From Allolobophora icterica (Eukaryota > Annelida > Clitellata > Crassiclitellata > Lumbricidae): a stretch of 64,000 nt of DNA. Under the pieces are notes generated by a model. It had not been told where the DNA came from, made no database searches, and saw only the letters and a program-made list of their open reading frames with translations. Both the position numbers and the translations under genes were made by a program. The stretch lies in NCBI GenBank assembly GCA_963556255.1, contig OY744613.1, positions 46,905,546-46,969,545 of the forward strand, in the 5' to 3' direction. This document shows, in pieces, positions 12,301-26,300 of the stretch; the stretch's first letter is position 1; each line of letters begins with the position of its first letter.

Positions 12301-15300
12301 TACTGTTTGTAGAAAAAATTGCAGATGAATCTGAAGATAAACAATCCATGACTGGTTTAATTAAGTAAGTCATGTAAAATACACTTTGCAGTTTAGGAAT
12401 AAGTGTTAAAGGCTATGCATTTCTCCGTTCATTTAGAGTTGAATTATTTACTGCAGAAATTCTGTTTCAAAGCTACATTAAGATGGTTTTGAGTACACAA
12501 ATTTTTCCGAGGTGTTGGTCTTCGCCAATTGGGAAAACCCTGTAGCTCATATATAAATTGTCTTAAAAAGTCAAAATAACAAAAGATTTCTTTAACTAAA
12601 CTTCCTGGCACTGCAAGTCCTTTCACCCGCGGAGAGTTCGTTCTCAAAATTTGAATCCCAATTCTTCATCCTAAAACCCTCTCAAATTCCCAATTAAAAT
12701 TTTACTGAAACTCAGCCACAGCGCCTGTGTTCTTTATGAAATCCAAATAAAAATTCCGAAACACCAAAATGCGGAAAATCGTATCCTATTACCTAATTAT
12801 CCGCAATCTCTGGAATCCCACTAAGAAAACATGAACCCATGGAATAGTTTAGTTAAAATATTATGCGCCCTAAGAAGAAAATGAGAAAATGAAAGCTAAT
12901 CCCCGGAAACTATAGAAATCATTTGCATATAACGAGACTCACCTATGACCGTGAGAATGGAGAATACATTAATTGGTTCTGCTAAACATCTATAGACTCC
13001 GGCTTGTTCCATGGTTATGTTGAAAACGATAAGGTTGCATGTTGTCCCTCCTCCCAATGACTCCACTGCATAATGATTAGCAAACGGAGAGTTGACAGTC
13101 AAACAGCCTGGACCAACGATTATCAATTCACCATTCGAACTTCCGTCTGTCGATAAAATCCAATAATCTATCGGCGCATCAGCCGTGCAGTTGAGTTTAA
13201 CTTGTTCTCCAATCTCTGCCACAGTGTTTGACGGTCCCTGAATTATCGTTGGGGTTTTCCCTGCAAAAATGCCAGTATTAATGTTTGTTTAACTGTTAAT
13301 TTTCGTTGTTATTATTATTTTAATAGTATTATTATTACTTTTTACCTGACGTTCATGTAATCCATCAAGATTTCAAATTTAGGGATAGCATTATTCTGGG
13401 ATGGCTAGTCTTCGTTTACGTTGTGCGGAGTGCCGAAAGTGCTGTCAACAGCGATTGCGTTGAAGCGTTGGATGGCAACAGAAAGACGCTTGTGTAGAAA
13501 TGTAGTTTCTCTGTTGTCTCCAGTTATCCGGTAAGGCGGTGGTCGAGGCTGTTGAAGAAAGCCTTTCTGATTGATTGGGGCTAGAGTTTAAAGGTCAAGA
13601 GCACAAAGCAGTATGCGGGAAGAATACTAGTGTACTTGGATGATTTTCTCTCGGCTGCTATTTCAGCAGCAGCACACATGGCCCCAGCAGATCCTGGACG
13701 AGATGATTCTGCCAAGGTGTCAATGACTGTATCGTCCCAGGCCAGACATTTCCCGTCCTCCAACGGGATAAGGATGACGCCATCTGGCCGTTTCCCGTCG
13801 GACCTGAGAAGGCCCGCTGGCTTATTCGCTGCCGGTAAGCCCACCCTGATGAGGCCAAGCCAAATGATGTCGTTGAGGAGAGCGTGTCTGACCATTTCCC
13901 AGGCAACATGAAAGGCCATGTGGCCATCTGCTGTGACCAATGCACCACGTGGGAATTCGTGCTGAGCACAGAGATCAACCCCAAGGTGCAGTCCAGTGGC
14001 TTTGCGGACGGTCTCATTATGAAGCCTCATACCTCAGGCACTGATGGGTGTTGCTAGAAGCCAATCTCCTGAATGCGGTGGTGTTAGTGCTTTTATTCTG
14101 GCTTGGTGGTGGTCGGATGCTTTAGAGGCCATTAACAGGTATCTTTTGATGAATGGTCGATCACAGGCTAGTTGTTTGTGGGAGAGGAATATTTCCTGGA
14201 TAATAGCATGCGATTCAGTTGACCATTGCTCCAAAGCCAGGGCAAGAGCGCTATCATGGGGCACGCTACAACGAGACAGGATGGAGGCCTGCAATGACGC
14301 AGTGTCTGCGGCTGAAGTCAGAGACGCAGGTAATGCCAGCGAAGACATGCGTATGCCAAGACCGGCAAAATATCGTTTAAGTAAATTTAATTATTACCCT
14401 TCTCTTACAATATCGTTTTAGGGAATTTTATTGTTCATTTCTTAGCAAAACTCAAACTAGAAGTAGAGCCCTGCGCCGGCCGCGCCGCCGCCGCCGACAT
14501 TTTGTGAGCGCCGCCGCCGCCGATTTTTTTGTCGGCGCGCAGAACGGAAGGTATAATTGATTAATACTTTTGGCTGGAATCTGTTAAGGTAAACCGTAGG
14601 CCCTATCAGTTGAGACAGGTTTTGACTTAGTATAGTATCAAGAATGGTCTTTTTCAAAGAAATGGTCTATATATGGAGACCTTAAATGGCATGTCACCAA
14701 TTCAAACGGGCAGCAGACCACCGGGTAAATTCATTGAAAATTTAACAGGGTTGAGGCCACTCGGCCATTGTATTACCATAGGAAAAAGTATATATTTACA
14801 TATCACTTCCTGACTTGACAGAGGCCTCTCTGACTGGGAGGATGCTGTTATCCGGCATCTGCCATGTGACTTAGTGGTAGGCCTATACTGTATCAGTGCA
14901 CATGCAAGTGTATTCGTGCAATATGCAAATGCATGTTGCTTCATCTGATTAAAATTTGCCAATACTTTTGCAGATGTGCAGTGTAATTAAGGATGTTCGT
15001 AATTGTAAGGCAAATGTCTCTCAGTGTGTAGTTGAGCTTCAGTGGGATGGAGTGGCTTTAGAGAACTTGGCCCTCTTGACTGGTCACAGGACCAACGGCA
15101 GGTCAACTCTCATAGTGACTCATGCTTCTGACTAGGGCACGCCGCGCCGGGCCGCGCCGACGCCGACATTTTGTGGGCGCCGCCGCCGCCGATTTTTGTT
15201 CGTCGGCGCGCCGCCGCCGCCGACCCAAAATGACCGGCGCGCCGCCGCCGACACTATGACGTCGGCGCAGGGCTCTAACTAGAAGATGGATGATTTGTGA

Positions 15301-18300
15301 AAATGCCACTGAAACTAGAAGCTGGAGGATCGATAACACTCAAATTAGAAGTTAGAATTGCGAAGAAAATATATCGTTTTATCGCGGATATCATTATCGT
15401 GGACTTGCCGTGGATGAGCGATGAAAACATTTCATAATAAAATTCAAGCTAGCAGTTGGTAGATTGATGAAAATATATCTCAAACTAGAAGCCGGATGAT
15501 CGAAGAACAATTAATTTCCCTAAAACGACATTGTAAGCGAAGGGTAATAATTAAATTTCCTAAAACGATATTTCACCCCAAGACCAAAATCCAGAATGGG
15601 CATAGTGTCTTGGTCCAAGTTACAATCAGCAAAAGCGACATTTAGGATACTTGAGTTCCCCCCGCATTATCTGATCAAACTGGATAAAAAGTGGGTGACC
15701 CTTGCCAGGAAGGCAGCGCAGTGTATAGGAGGGTAGATGGGTAGATGGGTCGACGGAGTTCCTGAAAAGAATAATGGCATCATGTTTAGTGAAGTGGGAG
15801 AGTCCGAGGAAAGTTCTGAGCAGCGCATCTCCAGATCCACCTCAAGAGATCTACCTTCACTCGCAGATAGAGGCATCCTGGGATGTGAGAGTAAAAGAGT
15901 CCAATGGTACCGGCAGGTCAACCTCTTGGGTTGGTATGACTTCACACTTGGTGAAGTTTAGTGTTAGGCTCATGAGAATTTGGACATCAGAGGCAACGAT
16001 GGTGACAGCACCGCCTAAGGTCAAGTCTTCAAGAAAGCCCTGCGGAGAGGACATTGGAGGCTTGACCTGCCAGATTTCAAACCAAAGTCGATTCAATTAA
16101 TTTAAGATTTTATATGAATACTTCATGGGTGGGAAAAGTTAATTTATAAAATTGTTAACTAAAAATTAGTGTAGTCTGATGTTCGCATAACCTCACAACA
16201 GAATGGCGTAATTCCCGGCCCTAGCCAAATTACAACTACCCTAAAATGCAAAGACCAATCAGAACCATTCCTCTTATTCCAGTGCACACATAGGCTGCAT
16301 GTAGGACGTTATGCATGCATGCATACGAATACCCGATATAGGCCTACACATGTATATGTTTAGCCGATATATACATTATACATAAATATTCAACACACGT
16401 CTACCTGAAAGCATACATAATTAAATACGTGCGTACTTACTTATTCGGTTGCTTCATATTAAGCGTTCGAAAGATTATATGGGGCTTACAGCGTGGCAAA
16501 GATCACAAGTAGGCCCTACTTATTAAAATGTATGAAAGACAAACACCAAATGCCTACTTTAAGCATAGTAAACATGAATTCAAGTACATTGGCCAATATT
16601 CAAGCACGGCTGTAAATTTTTATTTGTCGTCAGGGTAGTAATAACAATTCTTGCAGGCAAACCTGATCAAGATTATGCAAATCACTTTTGATCTGACCAA
16701 AAGTCGCAGTCAAATGTTTGATTTTCACATTCTTATGCTTCGCCAGCGTAACAACGATCAATGCTACATTGCAAACTTAAGCATCATTCACATCATGTTT
16801 CTACAGACTGGTTTTTACCAGCTCATTAGTTCTACCACCTTTTCACTGCACTGTAGAAGACGCGAATCTATGGCAGAGTTTTTCAAACTGTGGTCCGCGG
16901 ACCCCTGGGGGTCCGCGAAGGATTTGGCGGGGGTCCGTGAGAGCGTTCTGAAAATAATGTGATGCTTAACACTGTAATGGTTTTATCATTAACAGCCTGT
17001 GTTTTCAAATTCATACTTTCTTAAACGTAAGAAAACAGTGACTATTAGGCCTATAATATAAAAAGTAACACTAAATAAATTGTTATAAACTCCCTGCAAT
17101 AACTATGGAACACAGTCATTTTTAAAAGAAATGAATAACATCGGTTTCGCCAAAAGCCAGTTATGTCAGCGAGAGGGATGTGCTTGCTTTGCTTTGCAAA
17201 AACTGTCCGTAATTGGTGCTAGTTTGGATATAATAGTCCTCAGCGTCATAAATAATCAAGCGTGTATTGTGGAAATAGTCTATCTGCCTGTTATTTTTAT
17301 TAAAATTTTAAGAATAGGGGCCTAAATTTTGCTTTGTAAATACTGGGGGTCCACGAGCTATATGCCTAGAAAAAATAGGGGTCCCTGGTCCAAAAAGTTT
17401 GAAAACCTCTGATCTATGGGACCGCAAATTACATAGCACACTATCTTCCTCCTACTGGGAACCAGATCAAAAATAGGCGTACAAGTTTTGTCACAATAAC
17501 TGCAACTTCAATTTATATAAAACAAACGTTTGCAAATGTAACTGAAAAGACCATGCCAGAAATGATGCAACAAAATTATAAAGATACTAATGCACTTACT
17601 GCAGCTGAAAACAAATGCGTTAATCGTTGCGTCGTATCTATTTCCGCCGTATTCGTTGTAGGCTTTGCAAAGATAGGTTCCGTTGTACATTGCCTCAATG
17701 GTCTGGTTGCTTCCAAGATACTCGTTGCCGAACCACCATTCATAAGTGGGTTCAGGGAAGCCATAAACCAAACAAGTTATTGTAGCTGATTGATTTCCAA
17801 CGCACTGGCAATAATTGTTTACTGAGCAGCTGGGTCCGCTTACCGTCAGATTATCTAATGTAACTGGATCTGAAATTGATCAATAGAAAGAGATAAGGTA
17901 CGCATTTAAAAGCTAGGTTCTAGAAAATGATGATTAACTAATAAATGTTACCTTCCGACGCTGAATCATCATCTGTTGGTGAATTTTGGTTAGACTTAAG
18001 AACTAAAGACAGACCTCTTAATTTCTGATTTATCGTCAATTTATAATTAAGTTTGGAACTAACAGTCACATTATGTAGTGCACTGTGCACAATTTAGTTC
18101 AGTAAAAAACGTCATTATACGATTCATAGACACAACTTCACACATGCAGTAATGTTTCGTCGTGTTACGTATGACTATTAACAGTCAAGTTTAGTCTTCC
18201 ATGCTTAGCAAATTTCTTTAATCTGTTCAAAATGCATTTCAATTTAGAAAATTACATAGCACGAATTTGTGAGCCAAAAACAAATTTGAATAAGCCAGAC

Positions 18301-21300
18301 TATGAAGGTAATTTTTTTACTAGAACATAACAAGGAGATTTCCTTATTCAAAACGAGATCAAGCCACACAAGAAAACTCGAGCCGTAACCCAATTAAATA
18401 TCACAACAAAGATAGCGAAATTTTAAGTCAAATTCTGATTTTCCATCTCGAAACAGATATAAGGCTTTTAGTAAAAAAAAGGTTTCTTACGCTTTTAGAT
18501 ACGAGATATAAACAAATATTTTATATGCTATATGTATTAAATAGGCTATATATTTTTGTAATTTGTTGAATTGTTTTGCGTTAATGTCAATTAGGTCCTA
18601 CGACCGATTTGAGGTTCCCTCATAAAGTGGCCACTTTCTGCTTAATAACATTTTGCGACAAGCGACTGATTTTGTGGTGACGAGTCAAACATTTAAACCA
18701 AACATTGAAACCATTGTTTTGACCTTGCATATTAGATGCACCATCTACGTTGAGCTAAAGTGAATCTTGTGGGTACTCGGTATTATATTGGTTAACCCGC
18801 TGGACTGTAAATCGAGAGGTGGGGGTTAAAATCCTCGAAAGGTCAGAAATTTATTTTGGTTCGAGATTTCTGCTCCACATGCACCCCTGGCCAACTCTGA
18901 TAAGATGAATATACTGACCGTACACTGTCGGTGGGAAGATGAGACGACGATGGCAGTGGCGTCTACCAATGGTGGAGTGTGGAGAACGATCTCCATCGAG
19001 CTTCAAAAGTGGGGGGTTTGACATATTTTGACTGAAAGTGGGGGGTTGCATTTTTTCATGATAGCTCTTTTGTCCCGTGTGATAATATAGCCAAATCCAA
19101 CAAAGCAAAAATATTTAAAATCCGAAAAGGTCCAAAAAATTTTTTCGCGCTACGCGGGATAATTGCTCTGACTCTCTTTGGGCACTGTCAGTCTAGGCGT
19201 AGACTCGGCACCTGTTAGGGCCTAAAGTAGAAAACATTCAGCTAAGTCATCCATTAATTCATTATTCTGTAGGCTGATTAATTCGTTTATTTTACGACGC
19301 CGTCATATCAAAGACGATTGGCGTCTCTCCCACTGCAGAATCTCAGAAAGCACCACAATGTGTATTTCAGAGGGTAAATTTGGGGGGGTTGATTCTCCAT
19401 TTACTTTGGGGGGGGGGGTTAGACGCCACTGGACGATGGAGAGGACTGGCCACCCGCCCTCATAGGCTATGCCGAGGCTTAGAAAATGAAGTCGCTAACA
19501 CTTCGTATTCATTGTTGACATCAGGGCTAGCTAAAGGGACTCCTCTTCTTCTTTCTCAAAAGCGAATATTGGCACATAGCCGCACGTTTCACCTCGCAGT
19601 GTAAGTTTCTTCATTGGTAACAACCATTCACGGCCAATATTTCATAATTTATAACATTAATAGAATTACGAATTAGAACTAAAATATCAAAAAAAAGTTT
19701 TCCCATTTTTTATCTTTTCTGGGCGGACGGTCCACCAAGAATCTGGGCAACCGGCCCACCGGGACTCTCCCGGTGTCCCAGTGGCCCAGTCCAAGCCTGA
19801 CCACATAAAGTTTTATATTACCAGTATTTATTCATTAATGACTTGTTATATTGTAACAAGTTGTGTGATTATTTGCAAGAACTTGAATTCAGTAGATCAA
19901 AGCGTTCGAACAGCAGAAGCTGTAACTTATCACATATTAAGTGTATACGTACAGCAGCTGGTTTCAGTAGCAGTTATAATAGTGTCGGAATACATCTGGC
20001 TCCTGATGTAATTGTAAGCAGTGCACTGGTATTGTCCACCAGATGTAATGGATTTGACCGAACCGTTACTTATAGTATTATTGCTAAGATCCAGCCATTC
20101 GTATTGCGCTGGAGGATTTGCATCTGCTGCGCATGTAAGGTTTTCTTCCTCATAGACACAGTTATCCGTTGTAGACACTGTCGACGTTATGATAATATTC
20201 CCAGGAGAATCTAAACATATAAATATTACGCTTACTGCTGTTTCACTTGGGACGAATTAAGTTGATGCGCCTTGTTGCATGGCCTCTTTGAGGTACTATG
20301 CTTCTGGTGAAATGTGCAATATTCCTAAATGGCTGTCTTTCAAACAACAGATCGGTTTCAAGATTTCAACGCCTGTCTTGCGGGTTCATCTCTTTATTGC
20401 ACATGACTACTCACAGAAGTGTTACCACTCTATTTCGGGACTTCTTGGCCGCCGATAATTTGCTCCAACAGATTAGATGATACGTTGAACTCTTCTGTCG
20501 ATTTAAGAAATCAATGTCGGGTATTCTCAGTGCTTGAACCGTTCGCGAGGAATGGACTTTCTCAAAATATGCCTCTGTTGGACTTAAGTAAATAGATATT
20601 CCAAGAGTTTGTCAAAGAGTGAACATGGTTTTATTGACAACTTTTACTGGACCTTTAACTGCGTGACCAGTAAATAGAGGGAAACGCTCTCGTTTTAAAA
20701 CCGCTATGCCATACTATTTATTAAAAAAGCAAAATGTTTGCTTACACAATACTTCAATGATCGAAGAACTGGTGCTGACGTTGACAGTTGGAGTGTTGTT
20801 CGCATAACCAATATTGACTGGTGGATCCAGCTGTAGATAGACATGAGCTGTGTATGGCATGATATCCTGTCGACCAGCTGTGACTGTTAATCGAGAATCA
20901 ACATGGTACTGTGTCGTTGAATCATAGAAACTGGACACAATTTGCCCACTGAAATCAGTCCAATAGATGTACGGTCGGAGTGTAGGAGCTGGTGCCACTG
21001 ATCCGTTATAAGAGTATATACATACAAATTGGACGTTTTCGTTTTCTGCTACAGCTGTTGTACTGTTTGTAGCAATAATTGCAGATGAATCTGAAAATAA
21101 GAAATTCCATGACCTTTTTGCGTTATTTACTATAAATACTCCCTGCTGTTTAGGAATAAGTGTAAATTGTTCTTCATTTAACCGTCCATTCTAACCTTGA
21201 ATGAGCATTTTGAGCATAAATTCTTCAGAAATTATGCTCAAGATGTCATAGTCGGCTGGTTTTATTCCAAAATTTCTGCCGAGGTGCTAGTTTCCACCAA

Positions 21301-23276
21301 TTGTGAGAACCGTTAGCTCGTGCAAAAATTTCCTTAAAAAGTCTAAGTAACAGTATAGTTTTCACTCTTTCACCGGCGGAGGTCCCTCAAAACTTGCCAC
21401 TAATCCTTGATCTTCAAAACCCGCTCAAAATTCCCAATTCAACTTTTACTAAAAGTAACTCAAAGCGCGTGTTTTTCTATGAAAACCGAATAAATAAGCA
21501 TTTAAACACCATTATACTGCAAACACGTATCCTAGTATATAGGCCTAATTATCTGAAAAAATACAAAGTAAGTATTCATGGGCGTCGCAGGAAAATTTTT
21601 AAGGGACACAATTTTGTATGGGAAATGTTTTTACGGGAAGGGGCAAAAATGACGATTTTCTTTAGAAAAAAATTTAATAAAAATTACATATAAATAAAGA
21701 ACAAGCACTTTATCCACCTAATTAAGTGGTTTTTCATATTGTAAATCGTGTAAACTGCTGTAATAATCATAATAATAAAAAACAATTTTTAAAAAAAATA
21801 TTTTTAAAATTCGAAGGGGACAAATGCCCCCTTTCAACCCGCTCTCGACGACAATGTAAATATGGACTTTATAAGTAAGTAAGTATGTACTTTAATGATC
21901 CGCCTGCAAACGCACAGCGGCTAACAAACATGTTATACAATTAGCATGTGCATGAAACATAAAAGAATGGTAGGCCTAACTAACGTCTACCAGAACCAGA
22001 AGGGCAAGTTCATAAGTAGAGCATTCGCAAAATAAAGTTCTACCTGGTCAGCGTATCGGCTCTAGTTATCTCACGGTTATGCGATCGGGGTCGGAGTGAA
22101 TAGATAACAGATTTAACGGGAGGGAGTAGCCCGTGGAGGGTATGGCTGGGAGTGCGGGGTAAGGCAGAAAAAGAGCGGAATCGGCTCTACATGTATATAT
22201 CACAAAGAACACCGAAAGAGTCAAAGCCAGCAGGCAGGAAGTTAAGCCGGACCAGTTTTCTGGTAAAAGTACATAGGGGGGAAACGCTGCCCAGCATTAC
22301 CAAATCCCCACCAGGCAGGTGAGGCATAGAGTAAGCGGGCAAGCGTTGTGTCACGGACAACGTCATGGAGGCGCTGTCCCGTGAGACCATGGGCAATAAG
22401 GCAGCGGACAGCGTAGAGGGATTAACTCGCCTTTATACAGATGCGCTCAATATGGGAGCTAAAGCCAAGGCGGTCGGTCAAAGACACCCCAAAAAAACAG
22501 CCTCCCGAACCCTGATTATGCCAGGAATGGGGGGAGGGAGTGAACCAAGCCTGGAATTTGGGCGCTTTATGACCATTTCTTTTGACTGGCTGCCTGTAAT
22601 TTTAGTTTAGGTATGATATATGATACGCCCTACTTATAGCCGTCAGATTGAAAGCCATCCCTGTGGAAACTGTCGGAATAAGTTGCATATAAACGAAACG
22701 TACCTATAACTGTGAGAACGGAGAAAAAATAATTATAATCTTGTGATTCTGAACATCTATAGACTCCGGCTTGTTCCATTGTTATGTTGAAAACGATTAG
22801 GTTGCATGTTGTCCCTCCTCCCAATGACTCCACTGCGTAATGATCACCAAAAGGAACGTTGACAGTCGAACAACCTGGACCAACGATTGCTAAATCGTAA
22901 CTCGAACCTCCGTCTTGCGATAAAACCCAATAATGTAACTGCGTATTAACCGTACAGTTGAGTTTTACTTGTTTTCCGATCTCTGCCACTGTGTTTGAAG
23001 GTCCTTGAAGTATCATTCCGGTTATACCTGCAAAAATGCCAGCATAATTATTGATATTACTGTTGCTATTATTACAATAACTAGAATATTTACCCGTCAT
23101 ATATGACGGTTTGATGAGTAGTCCCGCCAGATCGTGTGCATATGAAGAGGTAGTGCAGGCGCATATGGTGAATTCTTCGAAGTTTGGCTGCTATGTCAGA
23201 GTGCCAGCAACACATGCATCATACAACTATAGAGTTAGGTACCAGCTTAATGTTAGAGCGTCAAATATTCATATCC

Positions 23277-23311
<35 letters not shown>

Positions 23312-26300
23312 TACATACCAATATAGGACCTTATACTTGCATACATACGAATACCCGATACATACACATGCACAGCCGATACATGCACTATACATAAATA
23401 TTTAATACATATATACCTAAAGGCATACATGCATGCAAGCATACATACGTAATTACTTATTCGGTTGATTTATATTAAACATCCTACAGCGAGACAAAGA
23501 TCAGAAACACATAGAAAAATTTATGAAAAACAAAAATGCCTACTTTTAACGTCGTAAACACGAATTGAAGTATATTGACCAAGAGTCAAGTAGGCCGTAC
23601 ACAGCTGCGCTTTATTCATCGTCAGGCTCTTATTAATATTCTTGCAAGATTATGCAAATCACGAGAGGCTTTGAAATGAATTAAACGTCGAAGTCAACTT
23701 CATTCATTCATTCATAGATTTATATAGCGCTTCTCCAAGGGAACTACTCAGAGACGCTCCCGACTCCAGCACGGCCAAAAAGAACAGTTTGAAGGTGCAT
23801 GAGTAAGACCAATAAGAAGTAAGCGCAGCTCAGGAAGGAGGCCATTCCATATGGCCGGGCCAACCACTGAGAAGGCGCGGGTTTGCATGATAGCAATACG
23901 GGCAAACGGGACTGAGAGCATTCTCTTCCCGCCGAGCGGAGGACGCGATGCCGACACAGGCCAGAAGTTGTCTACCTTGTCTAGCAAAATAATAAGATGG
24001 AGCGAGACCAGACTGACACGGCCAGCCCAGGGAGGCGATCCTATACTCAGTGCGCTATGGGATAGGGAGCCAATGCATGACCTCCAGCATATAGTTTGAC
24101 ACTTGGCCAAAATATGGCATTTGGTTAATGAGGCGCGCAGAAGAGCGCACGATGCGGTCAAGGCAGTTAAGACATGCAGACGAGAGCCCAGTTGTTTGCT
24201 TTTCACGTTCATGAGTTTCGCCAACATAGACCTACAATGCAGTGATTGCAATCAATGCTACATTGAAAACAACGGGCTTAAGCATAATTTATGTTCTGCT
24301 TCTAAAGACTGGGGTCTACCAAGTCATTCAGTTCTATCACAGTTTCAATTCACTGTTGAAGACACGAATATCCAACTGGAAATTATACAGCAAACTATCT
24401 TCCTACTACTGGTCACTGGATCAAAATATGAGTACAAGTTATGCCACAGTAACAGCCACATCAATATGTAAAAAGTAAACGTTCGCAAATGTAAATCAAA
24501 AGACGAGAACAGAAGTGATGTAACGAAATTACAGACACGATGCACTTACTACAGTTCGAAACACCGATAGAAATAGTTGCGTTGTTTCTATTTCCGCCGT
24601 ATTCGTTGAATGCTGTGCAACTATAGACTCCATCGTGCATCGCCTGAATGGTTTGATTGCTTCCTAGATAATCGTTGCCGGACCACCATTCATAAGTTGG
24701 TCGAGGAAAGCCATTATAATCAAAGCAAGTCAGACTGACTGGTTGGTTTCCAATGCAGGTGCACGTGCCATTTGTGCAGCTGGATCCAATTATTGCCATG
24801 TCATATAGTGTGACTGGATCTACAGTTAATTATTAGAAAGAAATTATGTATGCAAATAAACTATTTGGTAAATGTTATAAATAAACTGTCGATTAAATAA
24901 CTACTAGTTTCATAATTATCATCATTGTCATCACGACAATGACATTGACCCCGATACCAATCTTTACGCTGGAATATCTTGGGATAGTCCCTATACCCCT
25001 GTTGAGTCACTTGCACACCAAATTCACACGGATAATTACTTGCACTTAATGCACCTGAACTGTAGAAGTTTATTAAACAAAACAGCAGATATTGAGGAAT
25101 TACTAGCTCAACTGCCAGTCTCTATCCTTGCTCTCACGGAAACCTGGCTTGACCCCATGATAGAGGATACCATAAGGATTCCAGGCTACAACTTTATCCA
25201 TGAGTCAAGACTATCCGGCAGAGGTGGGGGAGTGGGTCTACTAATTAAGGAAGGAATCTCTTTCAGTATCTTGGAGACCGATAACATCATAGATACACCA
25301 CAAACATACGAAGACATATTTATTAATATCCAATCTACCAAAGGATCCAGCAAATTAGGTACTATCTATAGACCACCTGGCACTGATCTAGAAGAATTCA
25401 ATCGTGAAATTGACTTATTATTATCAAAAATAACTACCAAGGGTAATGATCTTTTTCTGTTGGGCGATTTTAATATTGACCTATTAAAGGCAGAAAATCA
25501 CCAAAGGACCAGTATGTTTCTTGATAGCCTGGCTTCCTATAATCTTCTACCCACCATTACCAGACCAACTAGAATTACAACTCACTCAGCAAGCTTGATA
25601 GACAACATATATACGAGCGCCTGGTCTAAGCTTATCTATGCTGCGATTACTATCTCTGATATCTCGGACCATCTACCTATCTTATCGTCTTTTGATTTGG
25701 ATCACCATGCAAAAACTACCTCAAATTATGCTAATAGTAGATTATCGTCTTTTGATGCCCAAAAAAAGATTTTCCTAAAAAATATAGGCGAAACTGATTG
25801 GTCCTCTGTATATGAAGCATGTAGTGATAAGGAAGCTAACATCGCATATATGATCTGTTTTTAGAAAAATTTGAAACTAGTTATGAAGCCGCCTTCCCCA
25901 TCCTCCAAATCAAGAACAAAAAGCACAAAATTAAACAGCCTTGGATGACACAAGGACTGCTTAGGTCTAGAAATCGAAAAGCTCGACTCTATTTAAAATT
26001 TATAAAAAAAACCTACGCCTGCCAATAAAAAAAAGTTTACTGCTTTTAGGAATATCTTTAAGGCCACCAGGAATATTGCAGAGAAAAATTACTACCAGGC
26101 AGAGTTTACTAAGCATAGTGGTAACTTTAAAAAAACCTGGAACCTTATCCGCAATATTATCAAATTAGGAGATATATGGATCCTCCATTAGAATCATTGA
26201 AGGTAGGAAACACAGAAAGTAAGGATCCTCGATTCATTGCCACTACCCTAAACAACTATTTCACTAATGTTGCCCAATCCTTAGCTGAACAAATCCCACT

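Noticed and set aside
23851..24471. Plus-strand ORFs of 82 and 122 codons
   Set aside because: Antisense shadows of a CR1-like LINE fragment and duplicon sequence.
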